Of a stretch of DNA of 64,000 nt, positions 45,858-55,540 are shown piece after piece. The translations under genes were made by a program, and so were the position numbers. The notes beneath the pieces were generated by a model. The model saw only the letters and a program-made list of their open reading frames with translations. It did not search any database and was not told the origin of the DNA. The stretch is from assembly GCF_902859935.1 (NCBI RefSeq), contig NZ_CADIKI010000005.1, positions 124,001-188,000 of the forward strand, in the 5' to 3' direction. The first letter of the stretch is position 1, and each line of letters starts with the position of its first letter. This DNA is from Paraburkholderia fynbosensis. GTDB lineage: Bacteria; Pseudomonadota; Gammaproteobacteria; Burkholderiales; Burkholderiaceae.

Positions 45858-46280
45858 GGGTGTCGACTGCTTCTACGCGCGCTGCGAACGCGACCAACAA
45901 CTATCTACCGGCCGCGTGACGAAATATCGGAAAGCGAACCATCCCTGCTTGCAATGCGTTCGCACAGCAAGCAGCGCTCCCGGCATATGCAGAAAGTGAC
46001 ATACATATAGCGCCTTTAGCAAAAATTCCCTCGCAATCGCGTATACGCATCGCAGCACGGAACGATCTTCCACGCGCGCAATGTTACATGCGGCGTGTAA
46101 AAACAGGGAACGCCACAGCGCTTCTCTCGCACCGAATCGAAAACCAGTGACGACGCTTCGTCCGTCCGCAGAGCAGTGCATCTGCCCGCGTCGGCGGGTA
46201 GAACCGTTGGCACACCCCATGCTGTGCGTACTACAACCGCCGCGCACCAACCATTTGTGCCCACCCTGCAAAGGAACGCC
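45858..46280. other. Divergent intergenic gap in the glycan cluster
   Basis: About 420 bases between the divergent ABC-receiver and GT4 genes. It should hold promoters for both, including the main plus-strand operon from 46281. It is somewhat AT-rich near 45990-46040. No gene-like frame and no recognisable operator. Confidence 0.4.
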
Positions 46281-47576
46281 ATGAAAATCGCTCTCGTCAG
46301 TGAACACGCCTCGCCACTCGCTATTGCCGGCGGGGTCGACAGCGGCGGACAGAACATCTACGTCGCCAATGTCGCGCGCGAACTCGTGATGATGGGGCAT
46401 CAGGTCGATGTCTTCACGCGCCGGGACCGCGCGCTGCTGCCGCTCATCTCGGACATGGACGGCGTGCGGGTCATTCATGTGCCGGCGGGGCCGCCAAAGC
46501 AGTTGCCGAAGGAGCAGCTCTTGCCGTTCATGGACGAATTCGCCGCGTTCCTGGTCGAATTCTTCCGACGCGAGCGCGAGCCGTATGAGGTCATCCACGC
46601 AAACTTCTTCATGTCCGGTCTTGCCGCGCTGAAGGTCAAGGCGGCACTTGGCGTGCCGCTTGTCACTACCTTTCATGCGCTCGGCCGCGTACGCCGGATT
46701 CATCAGGGCGCGGACGACGGCTTTCCTGACGAACGTTTCGCGATCGAGGACGAACTGGTGGCGCGCTCGGACGTCGTGGTCGCAGAATGCCCGCAGGACC
46801 AGGCGGACCTGATCGAGCACTATCGCGCCGACCTGTCGCGCATCGAGATCGTGCCATGCGGCTTCGACGCCGCGGAATTCCGGCCGATGGACCGCGCTGC
46901 CGCACGCGAAGCGCTCGGCTGGCGCCAGGACGAATTCACGGTGCTGCAACTGGGCCGGCTCGTGCAACGCAAGGGCATCGACAACGTGGTGCGCGGCGTG
47001 GGCGTTCTCAAGCAGGCGTTCGGGGCATTCGCGCGGCTCTATGTAGTGGGCGGCAATTCGAACTCGCCGAACGAACTTGCGACGCCAGAGATCGCACGGC
47101 TACGCAGCATCGCGCGCGAGTGCGGCGTGGCGGACCAGACTACCTTTGTCGGCCGGCGCGGACGTGCGCAACTGCGCCATTTCTATAGTGCCGCCGACGT
47201 GTTCGTGACCACGCCCTGGTACGAGCCGTTCGGCATCACGCCGGTCGAGGCAATGGCTTGCGGGACGCCAGTGATTGGCGCCGACGTAGGCGGCATCCGC
47301 TATTCGGTCGCGCACGGCCAGACTGGCTTCCTTGTTCCGCCGCGAGATCCGGCCGCGCTTGCCGCGCGCCTCGACCAGTTGCGACGGGACCCCGAGCTTG
47401 CCCGTCGCATGGGTGAGGCAGGTCTTGCGCGCGCACACGCGCAGTTCACATGGCGAGGCGTCGGCGATTCGCTGGCGCAGATCTACGCACGCGCGGCGTG
47501 CCTCGCGCCGGCGACAAGCGCTTCCGAGCAGGTGGAAGTGCCGAAACGCGCGGCGGTGGGCGGGGCTTACGGATAA
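46281..47576 (+). CDS. Glycosyltransferase family 4
   Basis: 431 residues from the ATG at 46281 with AAGGAA upstream. GT-B fold: ALVSEHASPLAIAGGVDSGG in the N-terminal acceptor site, FHALGRVRR, then the donor half VLQLGRLVQRKGIDNVVRGV, FVGRRGRAQLRHFYSAADVF and YEPFGITPVEAMACGTPVIG with the E-x7-E pair. The N-terminal SGGQNIYV block recalls sucrose-phosphate-synthase-like GT4 enzymes, so UDP-glucose or a related nucleotide sugar is a reasonable donor. First gene of the co-directional block to 55492. Confidence 0.92.
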   Translation: MKIALVSEHASPLAIAGGVDSGGQNIYVANVARELVMMGHQVDVFTRRDRALLPLISDMDGVRVIHVPAGPPKQLPKEQLLPFMDEFAAFLVEFFRREREPYEVIHANFFMSGLAALKVKAALGVPLVTTFHALGRVRRIHQGADDGFPDERFAIEDELVARSDVVVAECPQDQADLIEHYRADLSRIEIVPCGFDAAEFRPMDRAAAREALGWRQDEFTVLQLGRLVQRKGIDNVVRGVGVLKQAFGAFARLYVVGGNSNSPNELATPEIARLRSIARECGVADQTTFVGRRGRAQLRHFYSAADVFVTTPWYEPFGITPVEAMACGTPVIGADVGGIRYSVAHGQTGFLVPPRDPAALAARLDQLRRDPELARRMGEAGLARAHAQFTWRGVGDSLAQIYARAACLAPATSASEQVEVPKRAAVGGAYG

Positions 47577-47664
47577 GGCAGCGAATGCGAAGCGCACTTG
47601 CGTCGTTGCCCCATCCCTGCCACGGCCATTCATTTCCTGCTCACGCTTTCCGCCTGGACGTTTC

Positions 47665-48273
47665 ATGATGCAAGCCGCTGTATTCCTCGACAAGGACGGC
47701 ACGCTGCTCGACGATGTGCCATACAACGTCGAGCCTTCGTCGATGCGTTTCGCGCCGGGCGCAGGCGACGCTTTGCGACTGCTCGCCGCGCAGCCGGTCG
47801 CGCTGTTCGTCATCAGCAATCAGTCCGGCGTCGCGCTCGGGAAGTTCGACTACGACGCGTTGCATGCAGTCGAAGCCGAACTGCATCGCATGTTCGCCAA
47901 GTGCGGCGCGACGCTGGGCGGCGTGTACTGGTGCCCGCATCTTCCAGGCGGCCGCGTCGCGCGCTACGCCTGCGTGTGCGGCTGCCGCAAACCGGCGCCC
48001 GGCATGCTGCTGCGCGCCGCGCACGAACACCGGCTCGACCTCGCGCGGAGCTGGTTCATCGGCGATATTCTCGACGACGTCGAAGCGGGCAATCGCGCGG
48101 GCTGCCGAACGGTGCTGCTCGACAACGGTCATGAAACCCAATGGCTCGACAGCGAGCACCGCGTGCCGACCGCGCGCGCCGCCGATCTGCATGAAGCCGC
48201 GCAAATCGTGGTTGGCGGCGGCAGGACCGACGGCGGACTCGATGCGCCAGTGCGCGAGGAAGCCGCGCGATGA
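47665..48273 (+). CDS. HAD-IIIA phosphatase, GmhB-like (heptose bisphosphate phosphatase)
   Basis: 202 residues from the first of two adjacent ATGs at 47665. Catalytic aspartates in AVFLDKDGTLLDD; VISNQSGVALGKF; lysine motif CRKPAPGMLL; metal site FIGDILDDVEAGNRAG. Zinc-site cysteines and histidine are in CPHL to CVCGC, as in GmhB, which removes the C7 phosphate from D-glycero-manno-heptose 1,7-bisphosphate. Suggests that ADP- or GDP-heptose for this cluster is completed here. The four-base overlap with the GT9 gene supports that it works with a heptosyltransferase. Confidence 0.88.
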   Translation: MMQAAVFLDKDGTLLDDVPYNVEPSSMRFAPGAGDALRLLAAQPVALFVISNQSGVALGKFDYDALHAVEAELHRMFAKCGATLGGVYWCPHLPGGRVARYACVCGCRKPAPGMLLRAAHEHRLDLARSWFIGDILDDVEAGNRAGCRTVLLDNGHETQWLDSEHRVPTARAADLHEAAQIVVGGGRTDGGLDAPVREEAAR

Positions 48274-49517
48274 ATGCCCCACTGCAACTCGCTCAACCGA
48301 CACTCGCGCATGCACGGGTAGCCGATACGTCGCCGCCCACTCGCTGGGGTGAGGACGTCAAGCGGATTCTCTGCATACGCGTCGACAATCTCGGCGACGT
48401 GCTGATGACGACACCCGCGCTGCATGCGCTGCGTCACGGCGGCCCGGATCGGCACATCACGATGCTCGCATCGCGCAGCGGCGCGGCGCTCGCGCCTTTT
48501 CTCGACGACGTGGACGACGTGATCGAATACGGCGCGCCTTGGGTCGCGCCTTTGTCGAACGGCGCACGCACGCTGCTGGACGATCAGCGGATGCAGGACC
48601 GATTGCGCTGCGGCGCCTTCGACGCCGCGGTCATTTTCACGGTCTATAGTCAAAGCCCGTTGCCCGCCGCGATGCTCTGCTATCTGGCCGGCATTCCGCG
48701 CCGTCTCGCGCATTGCCGCGAAAATCCTTATGCGCTGCTGACCGACTGGCTGCGCGAACCCGAACCGCAGCAGCGCACGCGCCACGAAGTGGAACGGCAA
48801 CTCGACCTCGTGCGCCACGTCGGCGCGCACGCGCAGGATACGCGCATGCGCTTTCGCGTCAACGCTTCCGACCGTCGCACGCTCCAGGCGCAACTCGTCG
48901 CGCGTGGCGTCGCCTGCGAAGGCGGGTGGATCGTGCTGCATCCTGGCGCCACGGCCGCTTCGCGCCGCTACCCGCCTGAGCGTTTTGGCGAGGTCGCGGC
49001 TCGGCTCGTACGCGAAACCGGCGCGCCCTTGCTGATTACCGGCTCTTCCGGCGAACGGCCACTGGTCGAAACAGTGATTCGCGCGGCCGCGCCCGGCGTG
49101 CGCTCGAAGCTGCACGATCTGAGCGGCGCGCTCACGCTCGGCGAACTCGGTGCATTGATCGAGCGCGCCAGCGTGCTCGTGTCCAACAACAGCGGACCGG
49201 TGCATCTCGCGTCCGCACTGCATACACCCGTGGTCGATCTCTATGCGCTGACCAATCCGCAGCACACGCCCTGGCAGACGGCGCAGCGCGTGCTGTTTCG
49301 CGACGTGGAATGCCGCTGGTGTTATCGCAGCGTGTGTCCGCAAGAGCATCACGCCTGTCTGCTAGGTGTCGCGCCGGACGAAGTGGTGCAGGCAGTGCTC
49401 GAATTGCGCGGCGAGGCAGCGGCGCGCGACGCGGCCGGTGCCACGGCTGGCGACGCGGCGAAGCAGGCCGATCACGCCAGCACGGCGCCCCTCTCTGGTG
49501 AACCCATCGCTCCCTGA
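48270..49517 (+). CDS. Glycosyltransferase family 9 (heptosyltransferase-like)
   Basis: 415 residues; start overlaps the HAD stop (ATGA). GT9 features: ILCIRVDNLGDVLMTTPAL at the N-terminus, IVLHPGATAASRRYPPERFG opening the donor half, LITGSSGERPLVE, and SNNSGPVHLASALHTPVVDL, the donor-phosphate site of ADP-heptosyltransferases. A C-terminal tail rich in Ala/Asp (about 30 residues) is unusual. Cytoplasmic-side transfer of heptose to a lipid acceptor is likely. Confidence 0.9.
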   Translation: MNAPLQLAQPTLAHARVADTSPPTRWGEDVKRILCIRVDNLGDVLMTTPALHALRHGGPDRHITMLASRSGAALAPFLDDVDDVIEYGAPWVAPLSNGARTLLDDQRMQDRLRCGAFDAAVIFTVYSQSPLPAAMLCYLAGIPRRLAHCRENPYALLTDWLREPEPQQRTRHEVERQLDLVRHVGAHAQDTRMRFRVNASDRRTLQAQLVARGVACEGGWIVLHPGATAASRRYPPERFGEVAARLVRETGAPLLITGSSGERPLVETVIRAAAPGVRSKLHDLSGALTLGELGALIERASVLVSNNSGPVHLASALHTPVVDLYALTNPQHTPWQTAQRVLFRDVECRWCYRSVCPQEHHACLLGVAPDEVVQAVLELRGEAAARDAAGATAGDAAKQADHASTAPLSGEPIAP

Positions 49518-49539
49518 AACCTTTCTCTTGCGAACGACC

Positions 49540-51285
49540 ATGTACACACTCGGAATCAATGCCGTCTATCACGACAGCGCCGCAGCCCTGCTGCGCGACG
49601 GCGTCGTGCTCGCCGCCGCCGAAGACGAACGCTTCACGCATGTCAAACACGCGAAACGGCCTGTGCCGTTTGCGACCTGGCAACTGCCCTTCGACGCCAT
49701 CGACTACTGCCTGAAGGCCGCCGGCATCACGCTTGCCGAAGTCGATCATGTGGCCTACTCCTATGACCCCACGCTGTTCGGCGGCATGCCGAGCCGCCCG
49801 GGCGCGACCATAGAATTGCCGTTCGATCCGGCCAATACGCATGTTCCCGACCCGTCGGCATCGCCGTGGGATCCGCTGTTCCTGAGCTATATCGCGAATG
49901 CCAAAGGGCAACTGCTGGACGGCGCGCCGCATCACCTGAAAAAACGCTTTCAGGGCGTCGATCGTGACCAGGGCTTCCAGTGGCACTTCGTCGAGCATCA
50001 CCTCGCGCACGAAGCCAGCGCCTTTCTCGCCGCGCCGTTCGACGATACCGCCGTGCTGACGATGGACGGTCGGGGCGAAGGTGTGACGACGAGCATGGCC
50101 CGCTTTGTCGACGGCGAATACACGCGGCTGAAGCAGGTCGAACTGCCGCATTCGCTCGGCCTGCTTTACGAAGCCGTGACGGATTGGCTCGGCTTCCTGC
50201 ACTCGTCGGATGAGTACAAGGTGATGGCGCTCGCCTCTTACGGCAAGCCGCTCTACCTCGATGTATTCCGCGAGATCGTGCGCTACCGCAGCGATGGAAC
50301 CTATACCGTGGATGCGCCACGCCTCGTCGAGCGCTTCGGCCCGGCACGGGAACGCGGCGGGCCGCTGGAGCAGCGGCACTTCGATATCGCGCATTCGTTG
50401 CAGCGCGTGCTCGAGGAAACGGTGCTGCAACTGGCGGACTGGTTGCATCGGCAGACGGGTCTGAGCAAGCTCGCGATGGCCGGCGGCGTCGCGTTGAACT
50501 GCGTGATGAATTCGAAGCTACGTGACGCCGGTCCATTCGACGACATTTGGGTCCAGCCCGCTGCTGGCGACGCTGGCACCGCACTCGGCGCGGCGCTGTG
50601 GATCGATTACCGCGAGCGAGCCGCGCGCGGTGACCGTGCGCGTCGCTGGACGATGGACCACGCGTACCTCGGCCCCGAATACAGCGAAGCGGAAATCGAA
50701 CAATTCCTGAGTTGGTCGAAGCTGCCCTACCGCCGCATGGACAATATCGCCGCCGAGACCGCCGATCTGCTCGCAAATGGCAAGGTGATCGGCTGGTATC
50801 AGGGGCGCACGGAATTCGGCCCGCGTGCGCTCGGCGCGCGTTCGATCCTCGCCTCGCCGGTGGATGCGCAGATGCAGGCGAAGCTCAACGAGATCAAGGA
50901 CCGCGAAGACTTCCGCCCGGTCGCGCCGGTCGTGATGGAAGAGTATGCGAACGAATGGTTCGTGGATGGCAAGGTCGCACCGTTCATGCTGTTCGTGTTC
51001 GACGTGCGCGCGGACAAGGCAGCGCGCATTCCGGCCGTGCGCCACGTCGACGGCACGGCGCGCGTGCAGACCGTCAATCGCGCGCAGCATCCGCTGTATT
51101 ACGACTTGCTGAACGCGTTCAGACAACGCACGGGTGTGCCGATTCTGGTCAACACGTCGTTCAATACGCGCGGAGAACCAATGGTGAATACGCCGCGCGA
51201 CGCGGTGGAGTCGTTCTGGACCTCACCGCTCGACGCGCTGGTGATCGGGCCGTTCGTCGTCGACAAAACGGGGGGCCGCGCATGA
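49540..51285 (+). CDS. Carbamoyltransferase, NodU/TobZ/CmcH family
   Basis: 581 residues from the ATG at 49540. N-terminal Kae1-like domain with LGINAVYHDSAAALL, HHLAHEASAFLAAPF, VLTMDGRGEGVTTSMA and KVMALASYGKP, then the C-terminal domain with GWYQGRTEFGPRALGARSIL and VNTSFNTRGEPMVNTP. These proteins make carbamoyl-AMP from carbamoyl phosphate and ATP, and move the carbamoyl group to a hydroxyl of a sugar or antibiotic. It sits between glycosyltransferase genes, so the glycan product probably carries an O-carbamoyl group. Confidence 0.93.
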   Translation: MYTLGINAVYHDSAAALLRDGVVLAAAEDERFTHVKHAKRPVPFATWQLPFDAIDYCLKAAGITLAEVDHVAYSYDPTLFGGMPSRPGATIELPFDPANTHVPDPSASPWDPLFLSYIANAKGQLLDGAPHHLKKRFQGVDRDQGFQWHFVEHHLAHEASAFLAAPFDDTAVLTMDGRGEGVTTSMARFVDGEYTRLKQVELPHSLGLLYEAVTDWLGFLHSSDEYKVMALASYGKPLYLDVFREIVRYRSDGTYTVDAPRLVERFGPARERGGPLEQRHFDIAHSLQRVLEETVLQLADWLHRQTGLSKLAMAGGVALNCVMNSKLRDAGPFDDIWVQPAAGDAGTALGAALWIDYRERAARGDRARRWTMDHAYLGPEYSEAEIEQFLSWSKLPYRRMDNIAAETADLLANGKVIGWYQGRTEFGPRALGARSILASPVDAQMQAKLNEIKDREDFRPVAPVVMEEYANEWFVDGKVAPFMLFVFDVRADKAARIPAVRHVDGTARVQTVNRAQHPLYYDLLNAFRQRTGVPILVNTSFNTRGEPMVNTPRDAVESFWTSPLDALVIGPFVVDKTGGRA

Positions 51286-52361
51286 GTTCGTCCGCGGCGG
51301 CTCCAATCGAAGCCGGCGGGATGTCGGCAAGCGCGTCTCGCGCTGAAGAAGCGGTTGCCGCGGATTATGCAGGCGCGCTACCCGCTCGCATGGATGTGTC
51401 CGTCGTGGTGCCGACCTATCGCCGTCCCGCGCTGCTGGCGGCGTGTCTGCGCGCACTGTGCGAGCAGGACTACCCTGCGGATCGCTACGAGATTATCGTT
51501 TGCGACGACGGCCCTGATGAAGCCACCCGCGCGTGCGTGGCGCGCTTCGCGGCCGCGCAGGCGGCGCGAGGACTGACCGTGCGCTACGTACCCGTCACGG
51601 GTAGCCAGGGCCCGGCAGGCGCGCGCAATGCGGGCTGGCAACAGGCGCGCTCGCCGTTGATCGCCTTCACGGACGACGACACGCTCCCTGATCGACATTG
51701 GCTTACGGCCGGTGTGGGGGCACTCGCACCCGGCGTGGCGGCCGCCTCGGGAAAGATCGTCGTGCCGCTGCCCGACTCGCCGACCGATTACGAAGCCGAC
51801 GCGAGCGGACTCGAACGCGCGGAATTCGCCACCGCCAACGCCTTCGTCGCGCGCAAGTTTCTGGTTTCGACGGGCGGGTTCGACGAGCGCTTCACATCGG
51901 CGTGGCGCGAAGACTCCGATCTGCAATTTACGCTGATGCAAGCGGGCGGCGAGATCGTGCGTGCGACCGATGCCGTGGTCGTGCATCCCGTGCGGCCCGC
52001 ACATTGGGGCGTCAGCATCGCGCAGCAGAAGAAGAGCCAGTTCGATGCGCTGCTCTACAAGAAGCACCCGCATCTGTTCAGGACACGCATCCGCGCGACA
52101 CCGCCACTGCTTTACTACGCGATCCTGTGCGCGGCACTGACTGCGTTGTTCGCCGTGCCGGCCGGCCACATGACTATCGCGCTAACGGCGCTGATCGTGT
52201 GGCTGGCGTTGACTGGCTACTTCTCCGTCATGCGTTTGCACGGCCGTGATCGCAGCTGGCGGCACGTCGCCGAAATGGCGTGGACGTCTGTCCCGATTCC
52301 GTTTCTCTCGATCTATTGGCGGCTCTATGGCGCCTTCCGTTTCAAGGTGTTCTTTCCATGA
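51282..52361 (+). CDS. Glycosyltransferase family 2, membrane-associated
   Basis: 359 residues; ATGA overlap with the carbamoyltransferase. GT-A domain: VSVVVPTYRRPALLAACLRA, IIVCDDGPDEATRACVA, metal site FTDDDTLPDRHWL, GARNAGWQQAR, and WREDSDLQFTLMQAGGEI. The C-terminus has two transmembrane segments (ILCAALTALFAVPAG; IALTALIVWLALTGYFSV), tethering it to the inner membrane. It acts within the same operon, coupled also to the next GT9 gene. Confidence 0.9.
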   Translation: MSSSAAAPIEAGGMSASASRAEEAVAADYAGALPARMDVSVVVPTYRRPALLAACLRALCEQDYPADRYEIIVCDDGPDEATRACVARFAAAQAARGLTVRYVPVTGSQGPAGARNAGWQQARSPLIAFTDDDTLPDRHWLTAGVGALAPGVAAASGKIVVPLPDSPTDYEADASGLERAEFATANAFVARKFLVSTGGFDERFTSAWREDSDLQFTLMQAGGEIVRATDAVVVHPVRPAHWGVSIAQQKKSQFDALLYKKHPHLFRTRIRATPPLLYYAILCAALTALFAVPAGHMTIALTALIVWLALTGYFSVMRLHGRDRSWRHVAEMAWTSVPIPFLSIYWRLYGAFRFKVFFP

Positions 52362-53491
52362 CTGCACCCTCGTTCCTGAGCGCGCTCGCGCCACGCCGCA
52401 TTGTCGTGTTTCGCGCACTGCAACTCGGCGACATGCTGTGCGCCGTCCCCGCGCTGCGAGCGTTGCGCCACGCGGCACCGCACGCACACATCGCGCTGGT
52501 CGGGTTGCCGTGGGCTTGCGCGTTCGTCGAGCGCTATGCGGGCCTTATCGACGAACTGATCGTGTTCCCCGGTGCAATCGGATTTCCCGAGCAGCCGGAA
52601 ACGAACGCCGGGCTGCCCGAATTTTTCTCGCGCATGCGCGCGCGGCATTTCGATCTCGCGATCCAGATGCACGGCAGTGGCGGGCCCGCCAACGATCTGC
52701 TGCTCGAGCTGGGTGCACAGGCTCTGGCTGGTTTCGTGCAGCCTGACGAGCCGGCGCGCCAAGGCTGCTTTATCGGCTGGCCCGACGATCTGCCCGAGGC
52801 CGACCGTTATCTCGCGTTGACGCACGCGCTCGGCGCACCGACGATCGAGCGGCAATCGGCATTTCCGCTTCATCATCAGGATCACGAAGAATATGAGGCG
52901 CTGGCCGCCGTCCATGGTGTGGAAGCGCAGCGGCTCGTGCTGATCCATCCCGGCGCGCAGTTGCCGTCGCGGCGCTGGCCTGCCGAGCGTTTCTCCGAGG
53001 TGGCCGACAACCTCGCAGCCGAAGGCTGGCAGATCGCGATTACCGGAACCGCCGCCGAAGCCTCGCTGACCGGCGCCGTGTTGGGTTCGATGATGTCTCC
53101 CGCGCTGCATCTCGCGGGCGCGACTTCGCTCGGCGGCCTCGCTGCACTCGTCGCGCACGCGCGTCTCGTCGTCTGCAACGACACCGGCATTTCGCACATC
53201 GCGGCGGCCGTGTCGACGGCGTCGGTCGTGATCGCTTCCGGCAGCGACACGCGCCGCTGGGCGCCGCCCGACCATGCGCTGCACCGCGTGCTCGCCGACT
53301 ATACCCCCTGCCGGCCTTGCATGTTCCGCGAATGCCCGTATGGTCATCCATGCGCGTTGAATGTCAGCGTGGAACAGGTCGTTGAATCGGCGCGTGCGCA
53401 GCTCGCGCGGGTACACGGCGCGCAACCCGGCGCGCCGAACACGTTGCATGCGAACGCTCGCACTTTCGAGGAGATGCATCATGCTGCGTAA
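52358..53491 (+). CDS. Glycosyltransferase family 9 (second heptosyltransferase-like)
   Basis: 377 residues; ATGA overlap with the previous GT2. IVVFRALQLGDMLCAVPALR, VLIHPGAQLPSRRWPAERFS, AITGTAAEASLTGAV and VVCNDTGISHIAAAVSTASV are the conserved donor-half blocks of ADP-heptosyltransferases. The C-terminal part has a cysteine-rich stretch (CRPCMFRECPYGHPC), as in WaaF-like proteins. Different enough from the first GT9 to add a second heptose rather than be a duplicate. Confidence 0.9.
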   Translation: MTAPSFLSALAPRRIVVFRALQLGDMLCAVPALRALRHAAPHAHIALVGLPWACAFVERYAGLIDELIVFPGAIGFPEQPETNAGLPEFFSRMRARHFDLAIQMHGSGGPANDLLLELGAQALAGFVQPDEPARQGCFIGWPDDLPEADRYLALTHALGAPTIERQSAFPLHHQDHEEYEALAAVHGVEAQRLVLIHPGAQLPSRRWPAERFSEVADNLAAEGWQIAITGTAAEASLTGAVLGSMMSPALHLAGATSLGGLAALVAHARLVVCNDTGISHIAAAVSTASVVIASGSDTRRWAPPDHALHRVLADYTPCRPCMFRECPYGHPCALNVSVEQVVESARAQLARVHGAQPGAPNTLHANARTFEEMHHAA

Positions 53492-54437
53492 CTGCCGCCG
53501 CCTGCGCGTGCTGACCTGGCACGTACACGGCAACTATCTGTATTACCTGACGCAAGCGCCGCACGATTTCTATCTCGTCACGAAACCGGGCCATCCGCCC
53601 GGCTACGCCGGCAAGGTCGGCGTGCTGCCGTGGGGCGACAACGTCCACGAAATCAATGCGGACGATGTGCCCGACGAAGCGTTCGACGTCGTCCTGTATC
53701 AGCACAAGAGCCACTGGGAATACGACCGCGAACATCTGCTGAGCCCGGCGCAGCAGCGCTTGCCGCGCGTCTATATCGAGCATGATCCGCCGCAGGACAA
53801 TCCGTTCCAGCAATGGCATTGGGTCGACGACCCCCACACCTTGCTGGTCCACGTCACGCATTTCAATCAGTTGATGTGGGATTGCGGCGTCACGCCGACC
53901 CGGGTGATCGAACACGGCGTAGTCGTGCCCGAGGGCGTGCGCTATAGCGGCGAACTGGAACGCGGCATCGTGGTGGTGAATCATCTCGCGCAACGCGGAC
54001 GTCGGCTCGGCGCGGATATCTTCAGCGCGACGCGCACCCGTGTGCCGCTCGATCTCGTCGGCATGGACGCCGGGCGGCTCGGCGGTATCGGCGAGATTGG
54101 CAATCTCGATCTGGCCGCCTTCACGGCGCGTTACCGCTTCTTCTTCAATCCGATTCGCTGGACCAGTCTCGGCCTCGCGATCGTCGAAGCGATGACCATT
54201 GGCATGCCGATCGTTGGTCTCGCTACGACCGAACTCGCCACGGTGATCCGCAATGGCGAAAACGGCTTCATTCATACCGATGTCGACGCCCTCGTTGATG
54301 CGATGGGTAGTTTGCTGCGCGACCCCGCCGAAGCGCGGCGTCTTGGCGAAGGCGCGCGGCGCACGGCGCTGGAGCGTTTTCATATCGACCGTTTCGCGCA
54401 GGACTGGCACGACGCGCTGCTGCACGTCACTGCCTGA
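53481..54437 (+). CDS. Glycosyltransferase (GT4-like, GT-B fold)
   Basis: 318 residues from the ATG at 53481 with GAGGAG upstream; overlaps the GT9 end by 11 bases. The N-terminal half is poorly conserved ([20 protein letters not shown]). The donor half shows [20 protein letters not shown] and [19 protein letters not shown] with the E-x7-E pattern of GT4, then a helical tail [20 protein letters not shown]. Donor sugar unknown. Confidence 0.85.
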   Translation: MLRNCRRLRVLTWHVHGNYLYYLTQAPHDFYLVTKPGHPPGYAGKVGVLPWGDNVHEINADDVPDEAFDVVLYQHKSHWEYDREHLLSPAQQRLPRVYIEHDPPQDNPFQQWHWVDDPHTLLVHVTHFNQLMWDCGVTPTRVIEHGVVVPEGVRYSGELERGIVVVNHLAQRGRRLGADIFSATRTRVPLDLVGMDAGRLGGIGEIGNLDLAAFTARYRFFFNPIRWTSLGLAIVEAMTIGMPIVGLATTELATVIRNGENGFIHTDVDALVDAMGSLLRDPAEARRLGEGARRTALERFHIDRFAQDWHDALLHVTA

Positions 54438-54475
54438 GCGGCCGCGAACCGTACCTTGAGCAAGGACGACATGTC

Positions 54476-55492
54476 ATGAAAGAACTCACCCGCAAGCGGA
54501 TTCTGGTTACCGGCGGCGCAGGCTTTCTCGGCTCGCATCTGTGCGAACGGCTCGTGACAGAAGGGCACGATGTTCTGTGCGTCGACAATTTCTACACCGG
54601 CACGAAAGACAACATCGCGCATCTGCTCGACTGCGCGAATTTCGAGCTGATGCGTCATGACGTGACCTTCCCTTTGTACGTGGAGGTCGACGAGATCTAT
54701 AACCTCGCCTGTCCCGCCTCGCCGGTCCATTATCAACACGACCCGGTGCAGACCACCAAAACCAGCGTGCACGGCGCGATCAACATGTTAGGGCTCGCCA
54801 AACGCGTGAAGGCGAAAATCTTTCAGGCGTCGACGAGCGAAGTGTATGGCGACGCACTGATGCATCCACAAACGGAGGAATACTGGGGGCACGTGAACCC
54901 GATCGGCCCGCGCTCCTGCTACGACGAGGGCAAACGGTGCGCCGAGACGCTATTCATGGATTACCGGCGGCAACATGGATTGTCGATCCGGATTGCGCGG
55001 ATCTTCAACACGTATGGGCCGCGCATGCATCCCGCCGATGGCCGCGTCGTGTCGAACTTCATGATGCAGGCACTGCAAGGCGAGCCGCTCACGCTCTATG
55101 GCGACGGCTCGCAGACACGCTCGTTCTGCTACGTGGACGATATGATCGACGGCTTTATCCGGCTGATGAACACAGCGGACGACCCCAACGGCCCGGTCAA
55201 TCTGGGCAATCCGCACGAAGTAAGCATGCGCGAGATCGCGCAGCGGATCGTGGTGATCACCGGCTCGAACTCGCCGCTTGAACTGCATCCTCTGCCGACC
55301 GACGACCCGTGGCATCGCCAGCCGGATATCACGCGTGCGCGCGAGTGGCTCGGCTGGCAGCCGCGAACTTCTCTCGACGACGGCCTTGCCGCGACCGCGC
55401 GCTATTTCCGCGCGCGCATCGAAGCGGGCCGCGCGAAGTTACCCGACGCAGTCGCAAGCTTCGCCGCTCCGCTCGCGCATAGCTCGACATGA
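54476..55492 (+). CDS. UDP-glucuronate decarboxylase (UDP-xylose synthase-like)
   Basis: 338 residues. Extended [17 protein letters not shown] nucleotide motif, [27 protein letters not shown], catalytic [15 protein letters not shown] (Y-x3-K), [20 protein letters not shown] and [14 protein letters not shown]. The YDEGKR block with the following [13 protein letters not shown] is diagnostic for UDP-xylose synthases, which convert UDP-glucuronate to UDP-xylose using bound NAD. It supplies a pentose donor, so the glycan may contain xylose or a derivative. Last gene of the cluster, followed by a strong hairpin. Confidence 0.9.
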   Translation: MKELTRKRILVTGGAGFLGSHLCERLVTEGHDVLCVDNFYTGTKDNIAHLLDCANFELMRHDVTFPLYVEVDEIYNLACPASPVHYQHDPVQTTKTSVHGAINMLGLAKRVKAKIFQASTSEVYGDALMHPQTEEYWGHVNPIGPRSCYDEGKRCAETLFMDYRRQHGLSIRIARIFNTYGPRMHPADGRVVSNFMMQALQGEPLTLYGDGSQTRSFCYVDDMIDGFIRLMNTADDPNGPVNLGNPHEVSMREIAQRIVVITGSNSPLELHPLPTDDPWHRQPDITRAREWLGWQPRTSLDDGLAATARYFRARIEAGRAKLPDAVASFAAPLAHSST

Positions 55493-55504
55493 ACCAGCGG
55501 GAGC

Positions 55505-55530
55505 GGCGGCCGGGCGACTGCCCGGCCGCC
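55505..55530. terminator. Perfect 11-bp hairpin between convergent genes
   Basis: GGCGGCCGGGC at 55505-55515 pairs exactly with GCCCGGCCGCC at 55520-55530 around the four-base loop GACT. It lies 13 bases after the UXS stop and about 10 bases before the convergent ADH stop. No T-run follows on either strand, so it may stop transcription by structure plus Rho, or protect the two mRNA ends. Confidence 0.65.
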
Positions 55531-55540
55531 ACGGATCCGG

